DNA of 64,000 nt. Source: Colocasia esculenta. Its lineage: Eukaryota > Streptophyta > Magnoliopsida > Alismatales > Araceae. Below the pieces are notes generated by a model. That model had not been told where the DNA came from, made no database searches, and saw only the letters and a list, made by a program, of their open reading frames with translations. The stretch lies in contig JACBKR010001157.1 in NCBI GenBank assembly GCA_014218235.1, forward strand, positions 310,001 to 374,000, read 5' to 3'. Of this stretch, positions 47,592-58,239 are shown piece by piece. The translations under genes and the position numbers were made by a program. Numbering within the stretch: position 1 is the first letter of the stretch; each line of letters starts with the position of its first letter.

Positions 47592-48782
47592 AAACTCACA
47601 TTTCTCCCTAAATCAATCCGAGCACGCAAACATACCACAGCATCTCTGAACAATGCGTGTCCCAGGCATCGGAAGCACTATTCTCCCATGTTAGAGAAAC
47701 TTTGAAATTACTTGGGTTGCGATGCAAACTAAAGAGAAAATAGTTCCCTCCACGATCGAACCGAGCCGATTCCCTCTTCCCACACAATAAAGAATCTACC
47801 CCGCCACTCTCCACTCCGCACCCCGTTCTCCCATCTCCCTATGTCCACCTCCTCAAACAAAAAAAATGCTGGCACCAATGTGTAGTCTTCCCGTTGTGAG
47901 CAGCATATTTCATCTGCTCATGCTCTAGCCTTGCTTCAACATCCAGATATTGCCTAATCGTTTCTATGGAATAGAAGTCAAAAACCCTAATCGTTTCTAA
48001 TGAATATAACTTTGATAAGCAAATGATAGTGAGGCATGTTTAATACGGAGAGCACACTTTAATATAGACTGATAATCCACAAACATTTTCAAATTCATAA
48101 CAGATTTTACCCGGAGACAGAAAATGAAAATTTCATATATCTTGTATAGAAAATGTATTTAAGAAACTGCAGAGATCATGGAGAAAGAGATCTATGAGGT
48201 TAGGATATTTTGTCTTCTGGAGATAAATGGTGTGGAGATTACTACTTGAAGGACCTATACATGAAAAGATATAATCATCCCGTTGAAAAATGGTGTAGAG
48301 TGATACAGTGTCATTTGTAATTGTTAGATGGAGAAACATGGTGCATAGATCTGAGAAGGGGACTTAAAGAGGATTAAGAAACAAAATAATTTCAATTGAT
48401 GCAGCGCCTGTCTGAGCTTATTATCATATCAATTAAGGTGCTCAGAACACATTCCAATGGACATGAAAAGGAAATTTCTCACTAAAGGCGCTCCACAATT
48501 TTACGGAACAAATATGCAATATAGACCAGACTCTGAGCGTTGTATACTAAAGTCTCCTCTAAAACAAAAGCACTTTCTTTGGCTAATGATTCAAAAAAAT
48601 TGTAACTAATAGGGTGTTTGGTTGCACTTTTTTCTCAATTTTCTCTCTTAAATTTAAAAAAGAAAGAGAACAAACAAAATGACATGTTTGGTAAATAAAT
48701 TTTTATTTTAGAGAACAACTTTTACCTAATGTAAATCTCTCTCAAAATAAAAACAAGAATGAACCAGTTTTTTTTAAAAAAA

Positions 48783-49222
48783 CACACTCACTCCTCTCTC
48801 AACCCACCCCCCCCCATCCCTGGGACCTCCACATCCCCCCCCCACCCAGAACCCTCCCCCCCCCCCTGTAAACCCCCACCCAGCACCCTCCCCCCCCAAC
48901 CCCTGCGCCCTCCCCATCTCCCCCCCCCCCACACCCACCCAGAAGGGCCAGAACCCTCCCCCCCCTGCGCCCTCCCTATCCCCTCCCTGCCCCCCCTGCG
49001 AACCACACCCCCCACCCAGCACCCTCCCCCCCCCCAACCCAGCACCCTCCCCTTGCCATCCCCCCCAACCCCTGCGCCCCCCCCCATCCCCTCCCCCCAC
49101 CCTGCGCCCTCCCCATCCCCCCCCCCCCCCGAACCACCCCCCTTTCATCCCCTCCCCCAACCCCTGCGCCCTCCCCATCTCCCCTACAGCACCCTCTCCC
49201 CCACCCTTGTGCCCTCCCCATC
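48783..49222. repeat. C-rich minisatellite, left part
   Basis: Degenerate repeats of CCC(T/C)GCGCCCTCCCCATCCCC and CCCACCCAGCACCCTCC units with C runs up to 13. The right part continues at 53691-53872 after the hAT insertion. Long frames on both strands here (Pro-rich plus, Gly-rich minus) are composition artefacts. Confidence 0.9.
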
Positions 49223-49612
49223 CCCCACAGCAAGGATGAGGGTGTCGGTTTCGGTTTCGGTTTCGGGTAGGGCCGAAACCGAAACGGTGTCGGTTTCGGT
49301 TTCGGTTTCGGACGAAACCATCCGAAACCTATAAAAGTTGACAAAAAAATTGTAAAAAAACTCAAATAAATCTGTAAAAATATAAAAATTCATCACAACA
49401 CAAAAAGAAGTACTGGACATGCATATAAGATTGAAAAAAATTGGATTAAGTGACAGATATATGTGGGTGACATGTTAATGGAATATTCGATGCATATTAA
49501 AGAGTTAAACAATAAACATGGAATGATGTTGTCGTCTTGCACTATTATAAATATTACAAACGCAATAAAATTCTGTAAAAATTAAATTTTCATACCTAAA
49601 CATTACAATGCA

Positions 49613-50083
49613 CTAGGATGGATAATAGCCGGAAGAACCTTCTCCTTCATCGTATGGTTGCTGTCCTTGAAACCCATAAAGAGGGTTCTTATACTCTGAA
49701 TATTCACTATAACCAAACAAAGATGTAGCCAAATCATTCATCCCTCTTTGGATTCCTCTTGGAGTGAATGGTTGTTGGATTGACAGGAATCCAGAATCAG
49801 AATAAGGAGAAGAATCTCGAGCATTAGAAGAGGATACTGAGTCATAATTGCTATTGGCTGGAAGTGGTTGAAATTGGAATTCCGGCTCATGAGCATAGTG
49901 ACCATAACCTAAATGATGTCCATAGTGGCCTTGTGAATGCTGTCCATACTGTCCTTGTGAATCCTGTCCATACTGCCCCTGTGAATCATGTCCATAGTAG
50001 TCACCCTGTGAATCATGTCCATAATCACTTTGTGACTGTGTATATATGCCACCACCAGTAGTAGCACCTGCAGTTGCACTAGG

Positions 50084-50115
<32 letters not shown>

Positions 50116-52994
50116 TATCTTCAGAAGTATAAGAAACTAGACGTCTTCTTCTAGTCTTTGACTCTTTCCTTTTTTCACTTGAGGTAGCCATCTCTCCTTG
50201 TGTCTTTGTATGGAGTTCTTTACCTTTACCCTTTGGCGTTCTTCTCACATAAATTTGCCTCATTTTCTCAATTGCCGGGTCATCTCGAGCAACAGCATTA
50301 GCCCTCTCAGTCATATATATCCCTGACATAGTTCTCCTTAATGATGGAGGTGGCTTCACCATTCTAGGAGTGACTGGCCTACTATCTGATTCTGAATATC
50401 GAGCTGGCTCAAGCTGCTCCTCAGTGTCCTCGACAATCTCAGGCTGCTTTTCTTTTGCTAATGATTCTCTTGGCCTTTTTGCTGGTACTCTGAATTCTGG
50501 ATCCCTTGGTTCATCTCCATCTAATATTCCTTCTGCCCATGTTGTATCAGTAGGATTAAAAACAGGGTCATCAATATCCTCTCGTACCTCAACCCAAGAT
50601 CGTAAGGGATTATCATCATCAAATAAGGCATCCACATCAATTTGTCCAGCTGTATCATCTGCATGGCGTTTGTCCCTCAATTGTTGTCTTAGTCTCATGT
50701 TTTTTATCCGCAATCTCATATTGTAATGGCAGTAAACTAATTTCTCTAATCGTTCTGCCTTCAGTCGATTGCGAACCTTTGAGTGTATAAGGCTGAACGT
50801 ACTCCAATTTCTTTCACATTGGCTAGCTGATGTTGTTTGGCTAAGCACCCGAATAGCAATAAAAGCCAATGCATTACTGCCTAAATCTCTATTCTGCACC
50901 ATAATCCACCATTCAGCTGTCCACCAATCATAAATAAAATGAATGTTAGATTGATTTCACAAAGATAAACTCATTATAATATATGTATACGTGTTGGGCA
51001 AATATAGTATATATACCTGGACTGACTCTTCCAACAGCATATTGCAATTGGGTGTCGGAATATGTCCCAGTCCTCATTCTATATGCATGCATCTATAAGA
51101 AAAAGTTGCAGTTTAACATCATCGACTTTGCAAACATTCCCCGTTATTGATATAAATTATAAAAAGAGTGAAGACCCACCTGAAGCTCGGCCTCCAACCT
51201 TTTCTCTGATGTCATGGATAAACGACCAATGACATTTAAGGTGCCTTGAAGCACCTCATTATCAACATGTGCATTATCAGCATACATCAATCGAGGATTG
51301 AGATAATAGCCTGCATTTATGTATATTAAGTGAATGTAAGATGTAGATACTTCAATAGGAAATAGATAATGAAATGATTTATCACTCACCAGCTGCATGC
51401 AAATCATGATGTAAAGTGTTCTCCCATCTGTGATCAATAATTTTCCACCACTTTTTATAGTCTTTAGGTAGGGACTGCCGCAACTCCATCTTCGCACGGT
51501 CCATGGCCTCGTACAAATATCCCATGTCATTCTTATCATCTCCATCCACCATTCTAAGCACCTTTACAAGAGGAGTGACAACTTTTAAATAACGTGCTAT
51601 CTTCACCCAGAATTCTTTGTCTTCTATAATAATGCAGCAGTCCAAATAATCCATCTGACTTTCGGCATTGCCTTTGTCTATATACTCCCGCAGGGTGTTG
51701 TGATATATGAAAGATTTCAGTTCATTCTTAAATTTATGCAACGACTCCAAAGAAATGAAATTGGAAGCAAATCTTGTTGGCCCTGCACGAATGATGTCTC
51801 GGCCTCCACTTGCTAACTCCCTAAACATGTTAAGGATCCTGGGATGACCATATATGTATCGTGTCACGGCTTGTGCCCTCTCAACTGTAATCTTCACATT
51901 TTTATCCTTTCCAATATCCTCAAGTATCAGGTCAATGCAATGTGCTGCACATGGAAGCCAATACAAGTGTTGCCTTTTTTGCATCAACTTTTTGCCTGCA
52001 GCCTTATAACTGGCTTCATTATCAGTAACTACTTGCACAACATTTTCCTCTCCAATTTCTGCCACCATGTCATCCATCAAATGAAACAAATAGTTTGCAT
52101 TCTTCTCATACTTTGATGCATCAATAGCTTTAAAAAAAATTGTACCTTCAATGGAATAAACAAGAAAGTTAATCATGGACTTCTTCGTAGTACCAGTCCA
52201 ACCATCACACATAATAGTGCAACCTCTCTCCATCCATATATGTTTGAAACTTTGAACCCATTGATGGAGCTCCTCAACCTCCCCCTGAAGGCCACGCTCG
52301 TATATGTCATGACGTGATGGAGCCTTGAAACCAGGCCCAGCATCTGCTACAGCATCAAGCATAGGCTGAAAGTACTCTGATTGAGCTGCATGGGCAGGCA
52401 CACCTGCATGAAAGAACCACTTGCAAATACTTTTAAATGCGTGCCCTGCAGATTCTGCTGATTTTTGACCCCTCTCAATGCCTGCTTGATTTTGGGTTGT
52501 GTTGAACTCTGCCTTCTAAATACATAGTTGTCCATGGGGCCTGCTCTGTGTGGGGCTGCGTCTGTACTGCCAGATCTTACAGGTGCTTTTCCCCTCAATC
52601 GAGCTGCACGCTCACGCTCTACTGCCTCTGTCAACTCAGGATCTGAATCCTCAGAGCCAGTCTCATCATCATTATCCCTCCTACCCCTTCTACTCAATCT
52701 TCCTGAAAGCTCCTCACTAATTTCAGCATTATTTTCAGCCATTCTTTGCCTACTGTCTCGCTGGCTCATAAGACACTGATGCATCTCCTTCCTCACCTCT
52801 CGGGGAGCTATGTCACATTGTTTGACCTCTCCTCTTACCCCTGCTAGATGTTGTTTGCCTCTAGTAATTCCTCCATATATCTCTTTCCCACAATAATTGC
52901 ATTTTACTTTCTTTTTCCTAGCATCAACTAAAGTGAAATGAGCCCACCCCGGATCATCCAGTCCCTGGCTTTGCTCTTCTCCAGCTCTAGCCAT
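49613..52994 (-). CDS. hAT transposase (BED finger, DUF659, dimerisation domain)
   Basis: Start ATG at 52994-52992 (MARAGEEQSQ), just after a possible 5'-UTR acceptor ttgtag. Inferred exons: 52994-51390, 51310-51180, 51092-51017, 50916-49613. Each junction has GT/AG and phases join. Domains in order: BED finger (CNYCGKEIYGG...KQHLAG); DUF659/RNase H-like core with D in CTIMCDGWTG and D in VVQVVTDNEASY, then PCAAHCIDLILEDIGK; hAT C-terminal dimerisation region SASQCERNWSTFSLIHSK, with the E of CERNWS as candidate third catalytic residue. A tail follows with KR-rich segments, an Asp run, and Gly/Gln/Tyr repeats of ~9-10 residues (YGQDSQGQ type). Exon 1 contains an apparent frameshift between about 52400 and 52515: the first frame runs into unrelated sequence while the family-like sequence (KSICKWFFHAG...) continues in another frame. 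Summed exon length (3116) is not a multiple of three, as expected for one indel. Probably inactive as read. Confidence 0.9.
50084..50118 (-). repeat. (ATC)n run coding for poly-Asp
   Basis: About ten ATC trinucleotides; on the coding strand they give the Asp run EDNDDDDDD in the transposase tail. Confidence 0.9.
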
Positions 52995-53682
52995 GGTCCT
53001 ACAATAAAAAAATAAAGCACAAAAATATGTAAGTAGAATGACATAAAAGACTGCTTGGAACCTAAAACAATCAAACATATCACTTATTGTTCAAATGTGG
53101 AGCCCGAACTCTCAAATGTGCGCCTTCGCACGCGGATCGACCTGCGCGGTCAGGTCGCGGGGATCGACCTGCCCGGTCAGGTCGCGGGGGTCAAGGGGGC
53201 GGGGGTTAAAGCAAAAAAATAATACATACAACGAAGCGAACACCTACAGCGGCGGCGGGAAGAGCGTCTCCGGCAATGCGTCCGACCTCCCTCTCCGGCT
53301 TTTCTTGAGCGTCTCTGCAAGGCGTCCCCCTCCCCCCTTGCGCCCCTGCCTCTCCTCCCACCTCCGGCAGAAAAAATCCCCCCCCAAGAAAAGCCGAAAC
53401 CACCCCCTTGCGGCCCTGCGGCAGTGTCCACCCCCTTCTGCCTCAGATCTCAGATCTGAGGGGGTCACGGGATGCGAACTCCCTTTTCAGGGGAGTTCGC
53501 ATCGGGTTTCGCCCGGTATCGCCGGTTTCGGGCCGACACCGGGTGGTGTCGGTTTCGGTTTCGCCCGAAACCATTAAGTCTCGGACCGGAACAGTGTTCC
53601 GGTCCGGTTTCGTGTCGCCCAAGGCCGAAACCGACACGTTTCGCCGTGTCGGTTTCGGTTTCGGGCGAAACCTACAACCATG
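52995..53682 (-). promoter_or_regulatory. hAT 5' region with repeated binding-site-like motifs
   Basis: It contains a 27-bp tandem pair (53134-53160, 53161-53187; one mismatch) built on GATCGACCTG..CGGTCAGGTC, itself an imperfect palindrome. It also holds dense GGTTTCGG repeats at 53497-53680. GC content is high. No clear TATA box was found. Promoter and transposase-binding roles are inferred from position. Confidence 0.5.
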
Positions 53683-53690
53683 CCCCACAG

Positions 53691-53872
53691 GCCTGCAAAC
53701 ACCCAACCCACCACCCGGCGCGCCCTCCCCCCCATCCCCTCCCCACCCCCCTGCGCCCCCCCCCCCCCCCCCTCTTAGGCCCTCCCCCTGCCCCGACCCT
53801 GTGCGCCCTCCCCCATCCCCCCCCCCTTACACCCTCCCCCTGCCCCGCCCCTGTGCGGCAGCTCCCCCGCCC
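53691..53872. repeat. C-rich minisatellite, right part
   Basis: Continuation of the unit at 48783-49222 (TGCGCCC, CCCTCCCCC, CCCATCCCC words). It is followed by the AT-rich right end of the TAA-flanked element. Confidence 0.88.
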
Positions 53873-54694
53873 CAAACACATCAATATAATTTTTAAAAAT
53901 TTTATTATTATTACCAAACAGATAATATCACATTCTCATAATTTAAAATTGAAAGAGAACTCAACATTAATTTTTAGATAAAAATAGTTTTTAAAAAAAA
54001 ATTGTTCCCAAACACCCTATAAATTATAAAGAAAGAAATGGCGATCCGATTGGGACACCATCGATTATTTTTGTGGAATGTAAGAAGAAAATATTGATCA
54101 CTTAATGGTATTACCTCTATTTTATTTTTATGACACCATCGGTTTCTTCCTTTTTTATGTTGAGGAATCTCTCTGTATCTCCTTTGATCATATTGCCTCT
54201 ATTTTATTTTGATAAAAATTGATAGCATAATCTACTATCGTTAAGTTTTAAACAGAGTGGCAGAAATGAGTGGTACAAAATAGTGACATGGTAACATCCT
54301 TCTTTAAAAATAATTAAAAAGATTGTGTTAGTGTGTTTCTAGATCCATATTACAGTTAATTTTTTCTTCTATCCGCTAAAAATGTCCTTTAGTACTTAAA
54401 CATTCTAAAGAGTCTATGCAAGCACTTCTTGTAGGCATAACTGGTAAACACATTGTCTTCTAATTAACTTTTAAATCTCAATAGTAGAAAATAAATAAGA
54501 CTCTTCTATTCATTCGACATTTATCAAAATTGTTTATTGTTCATCTATTCTATAGGATCCTCGTTAACATTTTGTTTGATACTTTCATCAAGTCTTGCAA
54601 TTGTGTTTGTCATCATTAAGATAGAATTGATTTTCAATTAAATTTTAATTCCAATTTGTCGTACTAACTTTCTTTCTCTCACATGTATTTCTAG

Positions 54695-54970
54695 ATATTT
54701 AGTCAGTACTGGGCGAAGAAAACAACCTTAGACATAGAACAAAATACATTGAAAGCTAAAGAACGGAACTTAGAGTTCAAACAAACAGAAAACTATGATT
54801 TTTTTTATCTTCAGAAAGAGCTTAACGACATTCACGTTGCTATTTCCTTACGAAAGTCTAAGGTTTATGAGAAGATGTGGCTCTTCTACTTAGTCCTCAT
54901 TGGAGTCACTTCTTTATTATGCGAGCTATATATGACATTTCAGCCTTTTAAGAATAGTTTGTTTCTTTAG
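54695..54970 (+). pseudogene. Captured exon with coiled coil and membrane segment
   Basis: After an acceptor-like ttctag (54689-54694) the frame reads about 91 codons to a stop: a charged helical part (IEQNTLKAKERNLEFKQ), then MWLFYLVLIGVTSLLCELY, one predicted membrane span, then TFQPFKNSLFL. Related sequence recurs in copy 3 (60490-60765, with stops), in the right arms on the minus strand (55380-55640, 61195-61440) and in every left-array unit (for example about 5770-5840 minus, reading GLFYIVVIGVTSLL). I do not recognise the source protein. Retention of the same peptide in many copies suggests an exon of a host gene or of the element's own gene. Confidence 0.4.
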
Positions 54971-57900
54971 AAAATTTTCATCTTAATTTTAACATATGTT
55001 ATGTTTATTCTAATTTGTTATTTTACTTTGTAGTTATAACTAAGTACATGGATATTATTAAATCAATATGTGGCATTATTGCAGTGTGGTTCACAGGTTT
55101 GAAGATAAAGTCTGTAGTTTTGATTTGAATGTGTGCTTAGTGCACAAGGCTCCTGCTTTGCAGGGTCTGAGAAGAGGATGATGTACACAACTTTACCAAA
55201 ATATAAAAATTTTAAATAAATGCACATAATTCTAACCAAAACTACAGACTTTACCTTCAAACCTGTGAACAACGCTGCAATAATGTCACATATTAACTTG
55301 ATCATATTCATGCACTTAACTACAACTTCAAAGTAAAATAACAAATTACAATAAACATAACATATGTTAAGATTAAGAATAAAATTTCTTAAGAAAACAA
55401 ACCATTCTTAAAAGGATGAAATGTCGTATACAGCCCACATAGTAAAAAAAATGACTCCAATAAAGACTAAATAGAAGAACTTCATCTTCACATAAACCCG
55501 AGACTTCCGTAAGGAAATAACAACGTGAATCTTATTAAGATCTTTCTAAAGATCAAAAAAATTATAATTTTCTCTTTGTTTTAACTCTAAGCTTCGTTCT
55601 TTAGTTTTTAATATATTTTGTTATATGTCCTAAGATGTCTTCTCTCAATACTAACTGAATAGTTGGAAATATATGTAAAAGAAAAAATAATAATGAGACA
55701 AATTAAAATTAAAATTAATTAAAAATCAATTCTACCTGAATGATGTCAAACATAATTGCAAGGCTTGATGACAATATCAAACAAAATGTCAATGAGGATT
55801 TCGTAGAACAGTTGAACAATAAACAATTTCATTAATGCCGAATGAATAGAAGAGTCTAAGTTATTCACCACTATTGAAACGTGAAAATTAATTAGAAGAC
55901 AGTTTTTACCACTTATGCCCACAAAAAATAATTGCACAAACTCATTATAATTTTTTAAGTACTAAAGAACATTGTTCGGAGATAGAAAAAAAGATTAATT
56001 GCAATATGAATCTAGAAACTCACTAACACAAACTTTTTAATTACTTTCAAAGAAAGATGATACGATGCCACTCTTTTATACCACTCTTTTCCGCCACTCT
56101 ACTTAAAACTCAAAAAAGGTAGATTATACTACCAATTTTTATTAAAAATAAAATATAGGCAATATGTTCAAATAAAGTGAGGAGAGATTCATCAACATAA
56201 AAAAGAAGAAACTTCGTTTAAACGTAAAAAACTTTTCTATAAGCACTCAACTAACACCTTAATAATATGCTTACTCCAACGACATCAAAATTAGATCATA
56301 ATGATTTTTAAAAGAGTATTCTCCACATAGATTTTAGCCCCCTTCAAAACTACTTCATTCCTCTATTTCTAAATGCTCCAACAAATGGCTACTGGAGTCA
56401 TTTTTAGAACTAAAGATATCACCTCTGAGTTTGCTTTCAGCGTAGCTTTGCTTTCAGCCTAGCTATTCGAAAAACTCTCACATCTATTAAACTGCATTAA
56501 AATTTCCCAAGAAGCCAAAGACATGACGAAAGACCACCTAGAATTCAACACCTATAGCACACAACGCCATTAAGTGATCAATATTTTTCTTCCTGCATTC
56601 CACAAAAATAACTGACGGTGTCACAATAAGGTCACCATTTCTTACTATACAATTTAGTTATAATTCTTTTCTGAATCATTAGCCAAATAAAGGCCCTCAA
56701 TTTGAGAGGAGACTTCAGCATACATCGCTAAGAGTCTGGTCTGTATTGCATGTTTGTTCCATAAAATTGTAGTGTCTTTATTGAGAAATCTCATTTTCAT
56801 GTCCATTGGAATGAATCCTAAACACTTGAATTGGTATGATGATAAACTCAAACAGGCGTTGCATCAGTTGAAAATATTTTGTTTCCCAATCCACTTTAAG
56901 ATCCCTTCGCAGATCTATGAATCATGTTTCACCATCTAGCGATTATAAATAGCATTGTATCACCCTACACCATTTTTCAATGAAAATATTATATACTTTC
57001 AGATATAGGCCCTTCATGTAGCCATCTCTACACCATTTATCTCTCTAGAAAAACCTATCATGACCTCATAGATCTCTTTCTCAATGATCTCTGCAAATTC
57101 TCAAATACATTTTCTATACAAGATACGTGAAATTTTCATTTTCTATCTCTAGGTAAAATCTATTATAAATTTGGAAATGTTTGTAGATTATCAATCTATA
57201 CCAAAATGTGCTCTCTGCAGTAAACAGGTCTCACGGGCATTTTTCTATCAAAGTCATATTCATCCGACACAGGGTTCCTGACGACCATTCCATAGAAACA
57301 ACAAGGCGGTATCTGAATGTCAAAGCTTTGTCATAGCACGAGCAGATGAAAGATGTTACTCACAAAGGAAGACTACACAATAGTGCGAGCATTTTTTTGA
57401 AGAAGGAGGTGAACACAAGAAGATGGGAGAACGGTGTGGGGAGTGGAATCCGGTGGAGTAGATTCTTCATCTTATGGGAAGAGGGAATCAACTCATTTCA
57501 ATCATGGAGGGAACCACTTACTTTTTAGTCTACATCGCAACCCAAGTAATTTCAAGGTTTATCTAAGAAGGGAGAATAATATTTCCGATGTTTGGGACAC
57601 GCAGTGTTGGCGTCTAGAAATGTTGCGATATGTTAGCATGCGCGGTCTGATTTGGGGAGGAATGGAGGTTTTTAATAAGTACTTGGTATAGGATTTGGCA
57701 CCGACAACATTGGGGTTGGATAAAGGGGCGCTGAAGCGTAGCGAAAATCCCTGGCGGGTGGAAAGCAACCAAGCTACAGCCACGGCAAATTGGAAATACG
57801 TTGCAGCACTATCCGACTAGTTACCAAAGCATGTCTCTGAGCCAGAGAAATACAGTGAGCCACCGGAGCAAATCCAAGAGCGGGAGGGACAAAATGCAGA

Positions 57901-58010
57901 GGGTAGCAAAAACGCAAGAAAGCCATCATTACTGAGCGATAAAATTGTCGTTATTTGCTCTCTTTTTTTCAGATGAAGGGAGTGCAATTTGTGTGTATAT
58001 ATATATATAT

Positions 58011-58239
58011 ATAATATTGTTGGTTTGGTGCTAAGTCGGCGGACAAGTGCGTAGTGCGTTGTGTTTGTGCACCTTCCATCTTGCACCAATTTAAAAAAAA
58101 ATAGAACATCTAATAAATATATCTTATAAACCAACCAACCAAAAATATAGAAAAATAAAAAAAGAAGAAATGCAACTCTTAATGAGCCTAAAATTAATTG
58201 AGATTTTTTAATTATTTGAAACATCTAAATATTTATTAA
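58011..58239. repeat. Spacer between palindromes 2 and 3
   Basis: (TA)n, then ttggtttggtgctaagtcgg... to atttattaaattttcc. The same spacer lies at 63590-63817, 44101-44209 and 18717-18903 (shortened). It marks the unit boundary of the tandem palindrome array. Confidence 0.8.

Larger units (their letters stand above)
49231..53682 (-). mobile_element. hAT transposon, 4452 bp, TSD CCCCACAG
   Basis: The left end is CAAGGATG and the right end is the complement of CATGGTTG. Exact duplications CCCCACAG lie at 49223-49230 and 53683-53690. Both subterminal regions (49246-49330 and 53497-53680) carry many GGTTTCGG / CCGAAACC repeats in both orientations, likely transposase-binding sites. It encodes a hAT transposase on the minus strand, so its 5' end is at 53682. 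It is inserted into the C-rich minisatellite. Confidence 0.93.
48610..54019. mobile_element. TAA-flanked element with TAGGGTGTTTGG ends
   Basis: TAGGGTGTTTGG at 48610-48621 and its exact complement at 54008-54019 are flanked by TAA (48607-48609 and 54020-54022). The paralogous empty site at 41748 (gtaactaaattg) confirms a 3-bp duplication. Without the nested hAT it is about 950 bp. It consists of AT-rich ends and a C-rich minisatellite, with no coding. A TAA target and GTGTTTGG end suggest a PIF/Harbinger (Tourist-like) MITE, but the leading TA of the terminus is unusual for that group. Confidence 0.8.
47287..58010. repeat. Giant palindrome, copy 2, arms ~2.4-2.8 kb
   Basis: The left arm is 47287-48609 plus 54023-55137, and the right arm is 55222-57990. 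The spacer is only about 85 bases (55138-55221). Arm modules from outside in: 480-bp terminal module, a block with a possible exon, LINE tail, the 'agtactaaa' block, and a membrane exon. The left arm is opened by the 5.4-kb element 48610-54019. The right arm and spacer match copy 3 far more closely than the two arms match each other. Confidence 0.88.

Noticed and set aside
49246..49330. GGTTTCGG repeats as interstitial telomere
   Set aside because: Plant telomere repeats are TTTAGGG; these words are CGGTTT-based and occur in both orientations at both hAT ends.
48759..49334. Long Pro-rich plus-strand and Gly-rich minus-strand open frames
   Set aside because: They are produced by the C-run minisatellite and stay open only because of base composition; no domain or start context supports them.
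53095..53981. Overlapping long frames on both strands right of the transposase
   Set aside because: They cross the hAT terminus, its duplication and the minisatellite, so they cannot be one gene.
55138..55221. SINE at the palindrome centre (gcacaaggctcctgc...gcagggtctg)
   Set aside because: It resembles a common plant intergenic word, but it is only ~60 bases, with no pol III boxes or tail.
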